In this document: piece by piece, positions 20,052 to 32,860 of the stretch | Numbering within the stretch: the first letter of the stretch is position 1 | Layout of the letters: every line of letters starts with the position of its first letter | Assembly: GCA_949128115.1 (NCBI GenBank) | Contig: OX421962.1 | Coordinates: 9,642,262 to 9,706,261, forward strand | Source of the DNA: Anaspis maculata | Lineage: Eukaryota; Arthropoda; Insecta; Coleoptera; Scraptiidae | Direction: 5' to 3' | Length of the DNA: 64,000 nucleotides | Notes under the pieces: model-generated | Told to the model about the DNA's origin: nothing | The model's input: only the letters and a program-made list of their open reading frames with translations | The model's database searches: none | Program-made: the position numbers and the translations under genes

Positions 20052-22238
20052 CTGCTAATGAACAAATCATCAATATTTCGTTTTCACTTCCGCGCAAGCG
20101 TTCAAATGAGAAATTGATTCTGGCACACTTCCAGCTCGGCACGAGTTTCAAATCTGGCGCGCTGGGGAAGGCGTCAGCTCTTGATCCGCGGCTGTCGACA
20201 GAGCGATATCACTTGTCGCTAATAAGGACCAGTCTCTTACCAACGCTACTAATAAGAGTGTAAGCGAAAACTAAAAGGACTGTACAAAAAAAAAAAACAA
20301 GCGAATATGCCTCATGGGCATGAGCTCAGTAGCGCACTTTCTTTTTGAAGGATTAGTGAACGCAAAATGTTAATTAGGGTTCTATCGTTATTTGGGCAGA
20401 AATTTCAATATGGCGGCCAAAATAGCGGCAGAATCATTAAATTTGGCTTAAAAATCAGAATGATCGTATTAGACCAAGGTAAGTTCCAAGTTTCATGAAA
20501 ATCGTTCCACTAATGAGAGATTTCAATATGACAGTAAAGATGGCGGCGAAATGTTGAAAAGCTGGAAAATAACAATGATCATACGAAACAAAGGTAAGCT
20601 CCAAGCTCCATGAAAATCGTTCCACTGATAAGAAGTTTCAATATGGCGGCAGAGCATCATTTGTCCAAAAGAAAATTCATTTTGATGGAGTTCACATCGC
20701 CTGCTAATTTCACTCAAATCGGACCACTCTCAGAGAAATTCAAAACGGCGGATCAAAGATGGCGGCCAAGTGACAAGAATCATTGGTCAATTTTATATGG
20801 TGAACACGTACGCATTCGATTAACGTTTGTACCACATCGATACCTGTTTTCATTAAGGCATGATTCTCCTAGTTCTATCACTTTGAAACATGTTCAATAT
20901 GGAGAATACAAGATGGTAGCGGGGCATCAATTGTCGAAAATTGGATGGATCTTGATGTGGTTTACATTGCCTGCAAATTTCATTCCAATCGGATCACTTT
21001 TACAAAAATTCAAAATGGCGGATCAAAGATGGCGGCGAAGTACCAAAAAACCAAAAGTCAACTTGACATCCTGGTTATATGTACTATCAATCAGCGTTTC
21101 AAATTTGGTGTGTTTGTAATCAACTGTATTAATATGAATATTCTGTAATCTAATTATTCATTATCCGTAGTTTGGTGAAAGAAAATGCACGGTAACGGGG
21201 ATGCAAGCACTGTTTCGTATTAGGCTGCACAAATTATCCTACTCGGGCCTTGGGGGTGTGTCTTTTCACAAATAAAATTGCTAATCAATCAATTACTGAC
21301 TATGATTATTCTATTATTTCAGTGCAGAATAAAAAAAAGCGACGAGGAACGGTGGCTGCAACCCACTGGAGGAACCAAAAAAGAGGCCGAGTATTTAACA
21401 TTCCCGAATGACCTTCCCAATTTTGACTTTTCTTAAATTTGAGTCGCCTCAGGGCGCCCGGTACACGTGTTGACAGTTCAGACAGGCTATACTAGGTATC
21501 GGTTAAAGAACAGGGTAAGAATATCCTATAGAATAATACAGAACAGATTATTTTTTCTGGCCCTGGGGATATGGGTGCCTGAGAATTCTACACCTACCGT
21601 CTCATGCGAGTGGTAAAAGCCCACTTATCGACCCCTTTGTTGTTCCTTATTGAGAGTTGACAGGGGTTGGTGCGATAAAAAAAACATAAAAGTAATTTTT
21701 TTTCTTGGAGGGGGATAGTGTAACATTTCATACAACATTCTTCTTTGTTTCACTTTACATTTTTCTTGAAGCTATTTTGCTGTCATTTATAATATTCAAA
21801 CTTGGATGTACGTATATTTGGTTGTATAATTAGCTGATTGTTGATAAAGTCCAGATTCAGAGCATCTGGCATAAATTTGCGCGCTTTGATTTCATTTTCT
21901 TACAAAGAGTAAAAGAACTAAACATTCATTAGAATTATCTTCAGCGTTCACGACGTTGTGGAAAATGATAGTCCCTAGTTACAACTACCATGTAGACATT
22001 CTACTGGAGTCATAGCAATGTATGGTATCAGTAGTCCAGTTCAAGTACAGGTCCATGCATCATACCTGACGGCTTACGCTAGGTCTGACAGCATTGACAA
22101 CCCATATGAACGCTCTCCCCTAAATTTGGCGTTCGTGCTGATCTGAAGTGTGCCGAGTTAGATTAAAGCGCAAAAAAGCTGAGCACGCATAGAGATACGG
22201 ATCTTTCATCTTCGATTACTGGCCAGAAATATACGTAC
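20052..22238 (-). other. mastermind intron (~2.2 kb)
   Basis: Donor C|GTACGT at 22239/22238, acceptor TTAGCAG at 20053-20052 on the minus strand. Most of it is the ATGGCGGCC repeat (20390-21060); 21100-22200 shows no feature beyond AT-rich DNA. Confidence 0.75.
20390..21060. repeat. Degenerate tandem repeat with AATATGGCGGCC core
   Basis: Units of roughly 110-150 bp contain AGTTCCAAGTTTCATGAAAA, TCGTTCCACTAATAAGA and TTTCAATATGGCGGCCAAG. The same motifs recur at ~27080-27360 and, inverted, at ~49860-50200. A 169-codon plus-strand frame across it is repetitive and not considered a gene. Confidence 0.7.
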
Positions 22239-22764
22239 GATTGCTGTTCTGCCGCCTGACGGCCTGCCCGGTGAAATTGATCGTCTGACTCTGCGACACG
22301 TTGTACCCGTCAGGCCCCAGGGGCGCGCCCCCTCCGCCGCCTCCCATCGGCGACTGCATCCCGCCGCCGGGGCCCATCATGCCCTGCGGCATGTGTCCCT
22401 GCTGAGGCATCTGCTGCTGGTGCTGCGGCTGCTGCTGGGGCGGTCCCTGGTGCATCGTGGGGCTGCTGCCCATCTGACTTCCTGGACCCGGAGGACCTGG
22501 ACCGCCGCCGCTTCCACCGCTCCCTTGTTGATTCGGTCCGTTGTTGTTGGGCATCTGGCCGTTGGGCCCTTGTTGCTGCTGCTGCTGAGGATTCGGTCCG
22601 TTTTGCTGTTGATGCTGCTGTTGCTGTTGTTGTTGGGAATTGCTGTTGGAACCGTGCTGCTGTTGCGGATGCGGATGATTGCTGTACGTCATTCCTTGTT
22701 GCGCCGCCACCGACACGTTTCCTCTCAGATCGCCGCTCAAGTGCAACTGCTGGCCTGCCGAAAC
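22239..22764 (-). CDS. mam: mastermind, Gln/Gly-rich coding exon (most upstream found)
   Basis: The acceptor GTTATTTTCAG stands before GTTTCGGCA at phase 0; the exon ends C|GTACGT with one extra base, matching the next exon. Its 175 codons give [16 protein letters not shown], several Gln runs with Asn, a Gly/Pro-rich centre and the non-repetitive [20 protein letters not shown] near the end. The SQSQTINFT block is, to my knowledge, a conserved Mastermind signature. Fully disordered; nuclear scaffold role inferred from the family. The N-terminal CSL/Notch-binding helix is encoded elsewhere, probably beyond 64000. Confidence 0.82.
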
Positions 22765-22844
22765 CTGAAAATAACGTAAATGGTCAATGCACATATTCAA
22801 AGTGAATCAAAATTCTATTCAAAACCGCGCATTAGCCACATAAT

Positions 22845-23122
22845 CCACAGTAGAATAGCTGTATTGGTCTTTATACAAGCTGTATTGGTCTTTATATGAA
22901 GTGTACTGGTCTTTATATGAAGTGTATGGGTCTTTATATGAAGTGTACTGGTATTAATGTGAGCTGTTTTGGTGTCTTTTATGAGCTGTATTGGTGTTGT
23001 ATTGAGCTGCGTTGGTATTAACTGGACTGTATTGATGTTTATACGAGATGTATTGGTCTTAATATGGAATGTGATGGTATCTTTGTGAGCTGTTTTGGTC
23101 TCTATTATGTGCTATATTGGTA
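22845..23122. repeat. ~20-bp minisatellite next to a mastermind exon
   Basis: About 13 imperfect copies of GTATTGGTCTTTATATGAGC-like units, degenerating to the right. It begins ~80 bases upstream of the acceptor of exon 22239-22764, inside the long upstream intron. Confidence 0.8.
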
Positions 23123-23826
23123 CACACAGAGCAGCACGAAACCGGCCAAAATCGTAAAATCGTCATTTGTCGTCCGGTTTTCTAAATTCATCCCAGATCA
23201 AATTTATTGCCAGCTACAGCCTGACTTGAGAAAACTGTTCGAGGAGCTTCTAAGCCACGATAGTCAACTTTTTTCCTAACGTCAGCATGTTTTTTCTTAT
23301 AGATTCTGTTGAATTGTGTTTTTTCAGTATTCAACGATGTAACGAGTGGACGAATAAATTTCTCAAGTCGCCTTTGATTCCTGAAAATCTGGGAAAAATC
23401 ATGGCTGGCAAGGAGATCAAGGCCTACCTCAAGGAGATATTTATTCGATCACTCCGTACAACACGTTGGCCTTGGTTCGAAATAAGTAGGTGCAGGACAG
23501 AGGAAACTTATGTCAGACCAGTAGTCTAGGAACCTATGGATCCCATAAGAACCATTACAGACTGATATGGGTTTCGACAGGTTTGGATATCATGCTTTTT
23601 GATGGTCATTTTTGACAAGGAAGGCAGTTAGGTGTAGACAGGGCGATATTACGTCTGGACAATCTGAATCAGAGAAACCATTTTAAAGATATTTTGGTTT
23701 ACATTTTCCTTCTACTTCCATAAGATTTTCCCAGAACAAATGAATTTTCAATCAATTCGTTGGTAATTCCTTGAAAGACCGACAAAAAAAACTTTTGACG
23801 AACGAGTTCTACACAGAAACATCGTA
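23123..23826. other. No gene; fragments of the 322-bp satellite family
   Basis: At ~23690-23820 an inverted, diverged fragment of the repeat unit found at 27800-32860 is present (AAGATTTTCCCAGAACAAAT, then CAATCAATTCGTTGGTAATTCC). The rest shows nothing. Confidence 0.45.
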
Positions 23827-24582
23827 CAGGATGTTCACGATAAAATTCACCCCCCTCCAGTAGATTCCCCTTCAAGATATTTCGGAGAACTAGAAACTTT
23901 TTATTCACGATTTTTCCCAGGGACCTTAAATCAATCCTCTAAAAGTTTCTAATTGGTACCGTATACAGGGTGTGACTGTGATATGTAACTTTTTTATTTT
24001 ACATGCAACACCCTATATTTTATTCCGTTATTTGGTAGAGCCTTTTTTTCTGATTACAAATATATATGATACTTATGATTTATTTTGACAAGCAAGTTGT
24101 CGGAAAAATGATAAAATAGGCAGTCGAATAATTTTGTTGCGCGGCAAGATGGCTTTGGTTTCTACAGTTCACTTGAAAAAAAGTTATTCTCGCAGCATTT
24201 TGTCTGCAGAATTCAACTCTGCATGGATAGATGAACTAATTCGTTCCTAATACAGGGTGTCGCGTGATTTTTAATTTTGATTTCATTTGACTTTGATTTT
24301 ATTATTTTTTTGACAGCTTCCTTGTCAAAATAAATCATAAATGTTATATATCTTTGTAATCAGAAAGAAAGAAAGGCTTCATCAAATGACGTAATAAAAT
24401 ATAGGGTGTTGCATTTGGAATAAGAGTTACATGTCACACCCTGTATACGGTACCAATTGAAAACTTTTAGACGGTCGATTCAAGATCCCTGGGAAAAATC
24501 GTTGAGAAAGAGTTTCTAGTTTTTCGAAATATCTCAAAGAGGAATCTCTTAGAGAGGGGTGAGTTTTATCGTGGACATCCTG
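23827..24582. mobile_element. 756-bp foldback element, CAGGATG ends, TA flanks
   Basis: CAGGATGTTCACGATAAAAT at the left pairs with ATTTTATCGTGGACATCCTG at the right. An inner pair (GGTACCGTATACAGGGTGTG against CACACCCTGTATACGGTACC) is perfect. The loop is ~24105-24300. TA on both sides (23825-23826, 24583-24584). An inner CAGGGTGT end lies in each arm, so one element may have grown by nesting. Confidence 0.8.
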
Positions 24583-27079
24583 TACTTGAGTGATTCAGAC
24601 TAGAAATCCGAAATTTTATTTGGTTGTGAATTGGTTTCTACTTCTATGGGATTTTCTCAGAACAAATCGATTTTACTATAGAAACAGTTGAATTTGCATT
24701 CAATTCGTTGGTAATTCCTTATAGAAACCGACAAAAGAAACTTTTCACGAACTAGTTCTACCCAGAAACTTGTACTTGAGTAATAGGTCCCTTCGTTTCG
24801 GTTTTTTTTTGAGTGCGCATGTCTGGCGCGAATTTCATAGTTTCGTACACCAATATTGAAAATTAACACAAAAAAATATTGTAGTGCACCTAAAATTTCA
24901 CAAATAATTTGGTTGAATGTTAGATACCATTTTTTATATTGAAAGGAAATGTTTCGTTGGAATTAAATTCAATGATCATTTGTGGAAGTTCAGGAACAAC
25001 GAAAATGGCAACAGCGCTCAAAACAACAAGACATCGGCGCCAACTGTCACTTGCGACAATTATGATCACACTTCTCGTTTCTACCTGACCTACTTTTCAT
25101 TTGCTCATGTTTTGACGAAAGAACAGAACCTGTTGAAAATGGCTGTACCGAGAAGGAAGTTCAAAAAAGCCACGAAGAGATGCATTTACGGTATGTATAA
25201 AAGTGACAGCCAGGAACCAGTTGTTGGTCAAGCGGCTAGACAGAGCATGCAGCGTTGCCATTCAACTGACAGGTGTACGAAAGTTTCCAAAATTTGGAGC
25301 CTTCAAGCATGCGCACCTGCCCAAACGAAGTAGCCTATTCAAACTAAGTTTCCGTAATTTTATTTGAGTTTGAATTGGTTTCTACTTCCATAGGATTTCC
25401 CCAGAACAAATCAATTACACAATAGAAACCATGAAATTTCCAATCAATTCGTTAGTGATTCCGAAGAATTCGTTATAGAGACCGACAAAAGCAACTTTTG
25501 ACGAACTAGTTTAGGAACCCACGGATCCATAAGGACCAATAGAAATCCATAGGAATTTCTACCGGCTTGAATATTATTCTTCCTAATAGTTATTTTTGAC
25601 AGGGAGGGGCAATTTGCTTGCAGAAGATCACGCCTGAATCTTCCAGTTTGCAACTAGAAATTGGCCGGCCTAGGTGCAAATTTCAGCAACACGAACGTGG
25701 CGAGGAGCCGTCGTTGGTCGATTTTCTACGTGATGCACATTTCCACAAAAAGAACCGAACGAGATTGCAATTTGCAGTGTCTGTACTCAAAAATACTTGG
25801 CCTCCGTGATCCTAAAATGAAACGCATACTTTAGGCGCGCCGCTGACCGTTTCCTGGGTCTCTTCCACGTCCTGTTGGAATCGAAGACAATGGCATCCGG
25901 TATGAGCGCGGTACGAACCGGCCCGTCGTTTCTCAGGTGCAGCTTACAGTCGCAGCGCTAGCTTTTTCACGAGCTCCACACACATTTCAGACAACCCGCC
26001 CCTGCACATCCCATCCTCGCATACTTGAGATTGTTGTGGGTGCCTGCCTGCTCTCTCGCCTGACGTCACATCCTATTCCAGTACCAAGAGAATTTCCGTT
26101 TTGCTTCTCTGTTTAATTATCAATACATCCATCCCGTCGTCCATTCCATTACGCGCGATTAGGATTTATTATAGTTTTCTTGCCTGTTGATTCGATCATT
26201 TTGAAAAGTCTGTGAATCATCTTCCAGGCGAACTGACCAAAGATTCGTGTTTCGTACGCCGTATAATGTGAATGCGGATTTCCGGTAACGCGTGTTCTAT
26301 TTTTAAACTCTCGGCAGAGCACGCTGCTCTTGAAAAGTGTGTTGCGCACATTGTATTCCGATATTATAAAAGTTTAACACTTCTTAGTCTTGGGTTCATC
26401 ATTTTACAAATTCAATCGACTATTTTCCGGCTTCAGAAGAGATAAGCTGGTCCACGATTACGGACTGGACTTTTGGTGAATTCTAGCTGATTTCTATCGG
26501 ACTGTATTGTGACTGGCTTATACGCTTGTTCGCCGTGAGCTCCTGGTGCTCTTGTGAATTTGTATAGCGGACACTGTTGCCAACTTCGTAAATTTCTCAT
26601 TTGATCTTTCTAGGTATATTTTGCTTTCGTATTGTTGATGTGAAGATCGTAAGACCTAACAAATTTCAATTTGTCATCGCTGATGAGTAGGTATCAGAGT
26701 TGGTAAAATGCTGGCGACCTAAAACGACCAGCCACCGACGCTGCAACACAGCACGCGAGCGGCTTGCGACACCGAAAGATGTTCGAAGTCGTACAAGCCT
26801 CGTTTTTTTGGAATCAAGAAATAAAATTTGGCAGAACGGTAGTCGAATAGAAGTGGAATAACTTCATGACAAAAAAACTTGAGGTTCAGTTATACAGGAT
26901 GTGCAGAATTCATTTTCGGACTTCGCACATTTCAAAATGCCATAAGTCAATTTTTTCATATGGAATGCCCCCTATTTTATCTCACCATTCGATAGCCTTC
27001 CAAGTCCTCTTTCATTTTTACTAGGGATACTCTACCCCTAAATTCCATAATTTTCGAGATAATCGATAATTTCATAAAT
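24583..27079. other. Repeat fragments, no supported gene
   Basis: Inverted fragments of the 322-bp satellite unit lie at ~24600-24780 and ~25370-25560. Between 25800 and 26700 the DNA is GC-richer; short open stretches occur on the minus strand (around 25830-25940) without recognisable product or a good acceptor. A short CAGGATG-like end with TA occurs near 26896. Confidence 0.4.
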
Positions 27080-27690
27080 GATCATACGTGACAACGGCAA
27101 GTTCCAAGTTTCATGTCAATCGTTGCATTAATAAGAGATTTCAAGATGGCGGCGGAATCATGAAATTTACCTTGAATATAAGATCGTTCCACTTTAAAGA
27201 AATTTCAATATGTCGGCCAAGATGGCGGCGGAATCATGAAATTCAGCTTGAAAATAAGAATGATCTAACGAGACAAGGATAAGTTCCAAGTTGCATGAAA
27301 ATCGTTCCATCAATAAGAAATTTCAATATGGCGGCCAAGATGGCGGCGCAACCACGAAATCCAATCTGTCCACTGACCACCCTTGAGGACCTAAGCTATC
27401 CGTCAAAAAAAGTTTAAGGGCTCTAGCTTCAGTCCTCGAGAAGGAGTTCAACTTCTTAGAAGTGCAGAGGAAATCTTTCGTTTTTTGATAATAATAGTGA
27501 TAACTATGTACGTATAAAAAAATGCCCAATAGCCACCCTTGGGGACATCAGCTATCCATCGGGAGAAGTTCCAAGGCTCTAGCTTCATTCCCCGAGGAGG
27601 AGTTCAACTTCTTAATTTCTACACGGACAGACAGACAGACAAACCGGCCATATAAGCGTCATTTTCTTACGAAAATGCGATAAAAAAACT
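27080..27690. repeat. Composite dispersed repeat, orientation 1
   Basis: Tandem AATATGGCGGCCAAGATGGC units (27080-27360) are followed by blocks with CCACCCTTGGGGACATCAGC, GGAGGAGTTCAACTTCTTA, a run of ACAGACAG, and GGCCATATAAGCGTCATTTT. The same blocks occur in reverse order and orientation at 49330-50210, so this is one dispersed family. Confidence 0.75.
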
Positions 27691-27799
27691 TGTTCTTAGT
27701 ATCAAACCAAGCAAAATGTTTCAATTAGACATTTGTTGATGATCACCATGGCTTGCCCGGTGTGAAAAATTTTAATCAATAGCATTTTTTATCAAAATA

Positions 27800-30700
27800 A
27801 TCAAAACTCAAATGATATGTGGGAAATGATTGCTTTAATTGAAATTAGATTACCCTATATGGAATTTCCTTTCCTGTTAGAACCATTAGTAAACATACTA
27901 AAACCAGTCGAAATTCCTGTGGTTTTGCATTGGTCTTTATGGAGTCCATAGGTAGCTATAGTATGTTCACTTGTACCGTGATTCGAGTCGGCTGTGAGAT
28001 TTTGTTTTCAAGTTTTCAAATCTGAAATATAAAAATCCCCAAAACTTTGCGGTTGGCTACTCTGGCTTCATTTGGCACAATAATTCACGAAGAGACACGA
28101 AGTCGTTCGGACCACTTTTGGAACACATTTTTTACGCATTTTCTCTGCAGATAGACGGAACATTTTTGCGGGACGTGATGTCTGGCGCTTTTTCCCATTT
28201 TATTGGAAAATGTAGTAATTTTTCGACCTGTTTTTAATTTTCGCCAATGAACAAATAAATCAAAGCAGCTTTGACATTTTACAGGTGTCAAAAATATTTC
28301 TAACCTCTCGAAGCCGGTTCAACTTTACGTGATTCAAACTAAAAAAATACTTGTCCTTCGTCCAAAAGAAGGGGTCCCATGGAATCATCAATCCTCCCAC
28401 CTCTTCCAGTCGAAAAGAGACGCCGAATCATGGAGAACTATTGGCAGGACAAGGAACATCCCAGCAGGCCTGTCGTTGCAGCAGGATTTACGTGTAAAAA
28501 GTTTATTAAACCGAATTTCAAAAAACCCAGCCGCTCAAAGTTGCGTATTGGACCGAAATTCATGTGAGTACCTTCAGTTTTCAATTTGCTTTCGTTTTGA
28601 ACCTTGGCGGAACGAGTTTTTGTCGGCCATGAATGGCCGCCGTCAAGATGACTTAAATCGAAGGCGGCCCCGTAAGGTTCTGGTGTCTAAATGACGATAA
28701 AACACCTCTGCGCCCCTCTAGTCGCATTTCCAAGTATGACAAGGTCAGTTTTCCAAGATTTTAATATCAATTTGATAAGAAATATATAACTTCACTCCTA
28801 GAGAAGTCAGTTTTACACCAGGTAAAAAGGCGGCAAGCCTACAATGCTGAAGTAGAAAATTTGCCCAGTCAACTAGAGTCACAGTACAAGTGAACCTACT
28901 ACAGTAGATTCTTCGTTTCGTTGGTTTATATTTAGGGATATCCAAAGAATCAATTTATTACGGTGTTCTACGGTTTCAATGATGAAATGGATTTGTTCTG
29001 GAAAATTCCAATCCGTTGGTTTCTATTTAGGAATTCCCATTATATTGGGCCATGAGAATGAGAATGAATTCAAACTCAAATGATATCTGGGGAATTATTG
29101 CTTTGATTCAAATCAGACTAGCCAGCAAGAAATTTTCTTCCCTGTTCAAAATGACCATTAGGAAGCATACCAAAACCAGTCGCAATTCCTATGGTTTTGC
29201 ACTGGGTTGTATGGAGTCCGTCGGTAGCTCATGGTCGGACTCTTCGTTTCGTGGGTTCTATTCGGGGATTTCCAAAGAATTAATTTATCACGGTGTTCTA
29301 TGGTTTCTATGAAGGAAATGATTTGTTCTGGGAGAACCCAATCCATTGGTTCCTATTAAGGGATTCCCATTATATTAATCCATGGAAATGGAAATGAATT
29401 CAAACTCAAATGATCCTGGGTCAACCTGGGATATGACTGCTTCAATTCAAATCAGACTAGCCTGGGTGGATTTTTATCCTCTGTTCAAAATGAACGTTAG
29501 AAAACATACTAAAATAAGTCGAAATTTCTATGGTTTTGTACTGGTTTGGAGTCTATAGGTAGCTAGTGGTCTAACTCTTCGTTCCGTTAGTTTCTTTATA
29601 TGGATTTCTAAAGAAATAATCTATCATGTTTCTATGAAGAAATGAATTTGTTCTGAGAAAATCCTATCCGTTGGTTTCTATTAGAGGATTCCCAAAAAAT
29701 AACCCATGGAAATAAAAGTGGAATAAAGGTGAATTCAAGCTTAAATGATATCTGGGAAGTGACTGCTTTAATTCGAATCAGACTAACCAGCATGGAATTT
29801 ATCCTCTGTTCAAAATGACCATTAGAAAACATACTAAAACCATGGTCGAAATTTCCATGGTTTTGCACTGGTCTTTATGGAGTCCATTGGTAGCTATCGG
29901 TCTGACTCTTTGTTTCGTTGGTTTCTATTTAGGGATTTCCAAAGAAATGATTCTTCACGGTGTTCCTATGAAGAAATGAATTTGTTCTGGGAAGAACCAA
30001 TCCGTTGGTTTCTATTCAAGGATTCCCAAAAAATAACCTATGGAAATATAAGTGAATTCAAACTTGAACGATATCTGGGAAGTGACTGATTCAATTCGAA
30101 TCAGACTCAGCTGCATGGAGTTTTATCAATTTATCCTTCGTTCAAAATTACCATTAGAAAACATACTGAAACCAGTCGAAATTTTGCACTGGTCTTTATG
30201 GAGTCCATAGGTAGCTATTGGTCTAAATCTTCGTTCCGTTAGTTTCTATCTATGGATTTCCAAAGAAATGATTCATCACGGTGTTTCTATGTAGAAATGA
30301 ATTTGTTCTGGGAAAATCCAATCCGTTGGTTTTTATTCAAGGATTCCCAAAAAATAACCCATGGAAATAAAAGTGAATTCAAACTTGAACGATATCTGGG
30401 AAGTGACTGCTTTAATTCGAATCAGACTAACCTGCATGGAGTTTTATCCTCTGTTCAAAATGATCATTAGAAAACATACTGAAACCAGTCGAAATTTCTA
30501 TGGTCTTGCACTGGTCTTTATGGAATCCATAGGTAGCTAGTGGTCTGTCTAACTCTTTGTCCCGTTAGTTTCTATCTAGGGATTAGCAAATAAATAATCT
30601 ATCATGATGTTTCTATGAAGAAATGAATTTGTTCTGGGAAAATCCAATCCGTTGGTTTCTATTAGAGGATTCCCAAAAAATAGCCCAAGGAAATAAAGGT

Positions 30701-32860
30701 GAATTCAAGCTTAAATGATATCTGGAAAGAGACTGCTTTGATTCGAATCAGACTAACATGCATGAAGTTTTATCCTCTGTTCAAAATGACCATTAGAAAA
30801 CATACTGAAACCATTCGAAATTTCTATGGTTTTGCACTGGTCTTTATGGAGTCCATAGGTAGCTATTGGTCTAAATCTTCGTTCCGTTAGTTTCTATCTA
30901 TGGATTTCCAAAGAAATGATTCATCACGGTGTTTCTATGAAGAAAAGAATTTGTTCTGGGAAAATCCAATCCGTTGGTTTCTATTCAAGGATTCCCAAAT
31001 AATAGCCCATGGAAATAAAGGTGAATTCAAGCTTAAATGATATCTGGGAAGTGACTGCTTTAATTCGAATCAGACTAACCTGCATGAAGTTTTATCCTCT
31101 GTTCAAAATGACCATTAGAAAACATACTGAAACCAGTCGAAATTTCTATGGTTTTGCACTGGTCTTTATAGAGTCCATAGGTAGCTATTGGTCTATATCT
31201 TGGTTCCGTTAGTTTCTATCTATGGATTTCCAAAGAAATGATTCATCACGGTGTATCTATGGAGAAATGAATTTGTTCTGGGAAAATCCAATCCGTTGGA
31301 TTCTATTCAAGGATTTTCAAAAAATAACAAATAAAAGTGAATTCAAACTTGAACGATATCTGGGAAGTGACTGCTTTATTTCGAATCAGACTAACCTGCA
31401 TGGAGTTTTATCCTCTGTTCAAAATGACCATTAGAAAACATACTGAAACCAGTCGAAATTTCTATGGTTTTGCACTGGTCTTTATGGAGTCCATAGGTAG
31501 CTATTGGTCTAAATCTTCGTTCCGTTAGTTTCTATCTATGGATTTCCAAAGAAATGATTCATCACAGTGTATCTATGAAGAAATGAATTTGTTCTGGGAA
31601 AATCCAATCCGTTGAATTCTATTCAAGGATTTTCAAAAAATAGCCCAAGGAAATAAAAGGGAATTCAAACTTGAACGATATCTGGAAAGAGACTGCTTTA
31701 ATTCGAATCAGACTAACATGCATGAAGTTTTATCCTCTGTTCAAAATGACCATTAGAAAACATACTGAAACCATTCGAAATTTCTATGGTTTTGGACTGG
31801 TCTTTATGGAGTCCATAGGTAGCTATTGGTCTAAATCTTCGTTCCGTTAGTTTCTATCTATGGATTTCCAAAGAAATGATTCGCCACGGTGTTTCTATGA
31901 AGAAAAGAATTTGTTCTGGGAAAATCCAATCCGTTGGTTTCTATTCAAGGATTCCCAAAAAATAACCCATGGAAATAAAGGTGAATTCAAGCTTAAATGA
32001 TATCTGGGAAGTGACTGCTTTAATTCGAATCAGACTAACCTGCATGAAGTTTTATCCTCTGTTCAAAATGACCATTAGAAAACATACTGAAACCAGTCGA
32101 AATTTCTATGGTTTTGCACTGGTCTTTATAGAGTCCATAGGTAGCTATTGGTCTATATCTTCGTTCCGTTAGTTTCTATCTATGGATTTCCAAAGAAATG
32201 ATTCATCACGGTGTATCTATGGAGAAATGAATTTGTTCTGGGAAAATCCAATCCGTTGGATTCTATTCAAGGATTTTCAAAAAATAACCCATGGAAATAA
32301 GAGTGAATTCAAACTTGAACGATATCTGGGAAGTGACTGCTTTATTTCGAATCAGACTAACCTGCATGGAGTTTTATCCTCTGTTCAAAATGACCATCAG
32401 AAAACATACTGAAACCAGTCGAAATTTCTATGGTCTTGCACTGGTCTGTATGGAGTCCATAGGTAGCTAATGGTCTGTCTGACTCTTTGTTTCGTTGGTT
32501 TCTATTTAGGGATTTCCAAAGAAATGATTCATCACGGTGTTTCTATGAAGAAATGAATTTGTTCTGGGAAAATCCAATCCGTTGGTTTCCATTCAAGGAT
32601 TCCTAAAAAATAACCCATGGAAATGAAAGTGAATTGAAACTTAAATGATATCTGGGAAGTGACTGCTTTAATTCGAATCAGACTAACCTGCATGGAGTTT
32701 AATCCTCTATTCAAAATGACCATTAGAAAACATACTGAAACCAGTCGAAATTTCAATAGTTTTGCACTGGTCTGTATGGAGTCCATATGTAGCTAATGGT
32801 CTGACTGTTCGTTTCGTTGGTTCCTACTTAGGGATTTCTAAAGAATCAATTCATCACTTT
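27800..32860. repeat. ~322-bp satellite array, about 12 units, with an inserted TIR element
   Basis: The unit includes GAATTCAAACTTGAACGATA, TCTGGGAAGTGACTGCTTTA, TCCTCTGTTCAAAATGACCA, GGTTTTGCACTGGTCTTTAT, GGTAGCTATTGGTCT and TTGTTCTGGGAAAATCCAAT. GAATTC-type landmarks recur near 29066, 29396, 29731, 30053, 30374, 30701, 31023, 31339, 31661, 31983, 32305 and 32632 (316-335 bases apart). Within each unit two sub-blocks resemble each other (CCGTTAGTTTCTATCTATGG and CCGTTGGTTTCTATTCAAGG), so the unit itself arose by duplication. Central units are most alike. Short plus-strand frames repeated here are by-products. Confidence 0.93.
27959..28901. mobile_element. ~0.94-kb TIR element inserted in the satellite, copy 1
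   Basis: The ends are TAGTATGTTCACTTGTAC (left) and GTACAAGTGAACCTACTA (right), and a satellite unit is cut by it (GGTAGCTA on the left). The same element occurs at 38651-39560. Interior open frames differ between the two copies, so it appears non-autonomous. Confidence 0.8.

Noticed and set aside
20610..21119. 169-codon plus-strand frame
   Set aside because: Consists of tandem ATGGCGGCC repeat units; the translation repeats itself and changes with each unit.
22393..22779. 128-codon plus-strand frame, Leu-rich
   Set aside because: Antisense of CAG/CAA codons of the mastermind exon 22239-22764.
25800..25950. Minus-strand open stretch reading RNDGPVRTALIPDAIVFDSN
   Set aside because: Looks protein-like but lacks a pyrimidine-rich acceptor and a strong donor, and I recognise no family.
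29877..32412. Series of similar 60-76-codon plus-strand frames
   Set aside because: One frame per 322-bp satellite unit; frames are broken differently from unit to unit, so no selection for coding.
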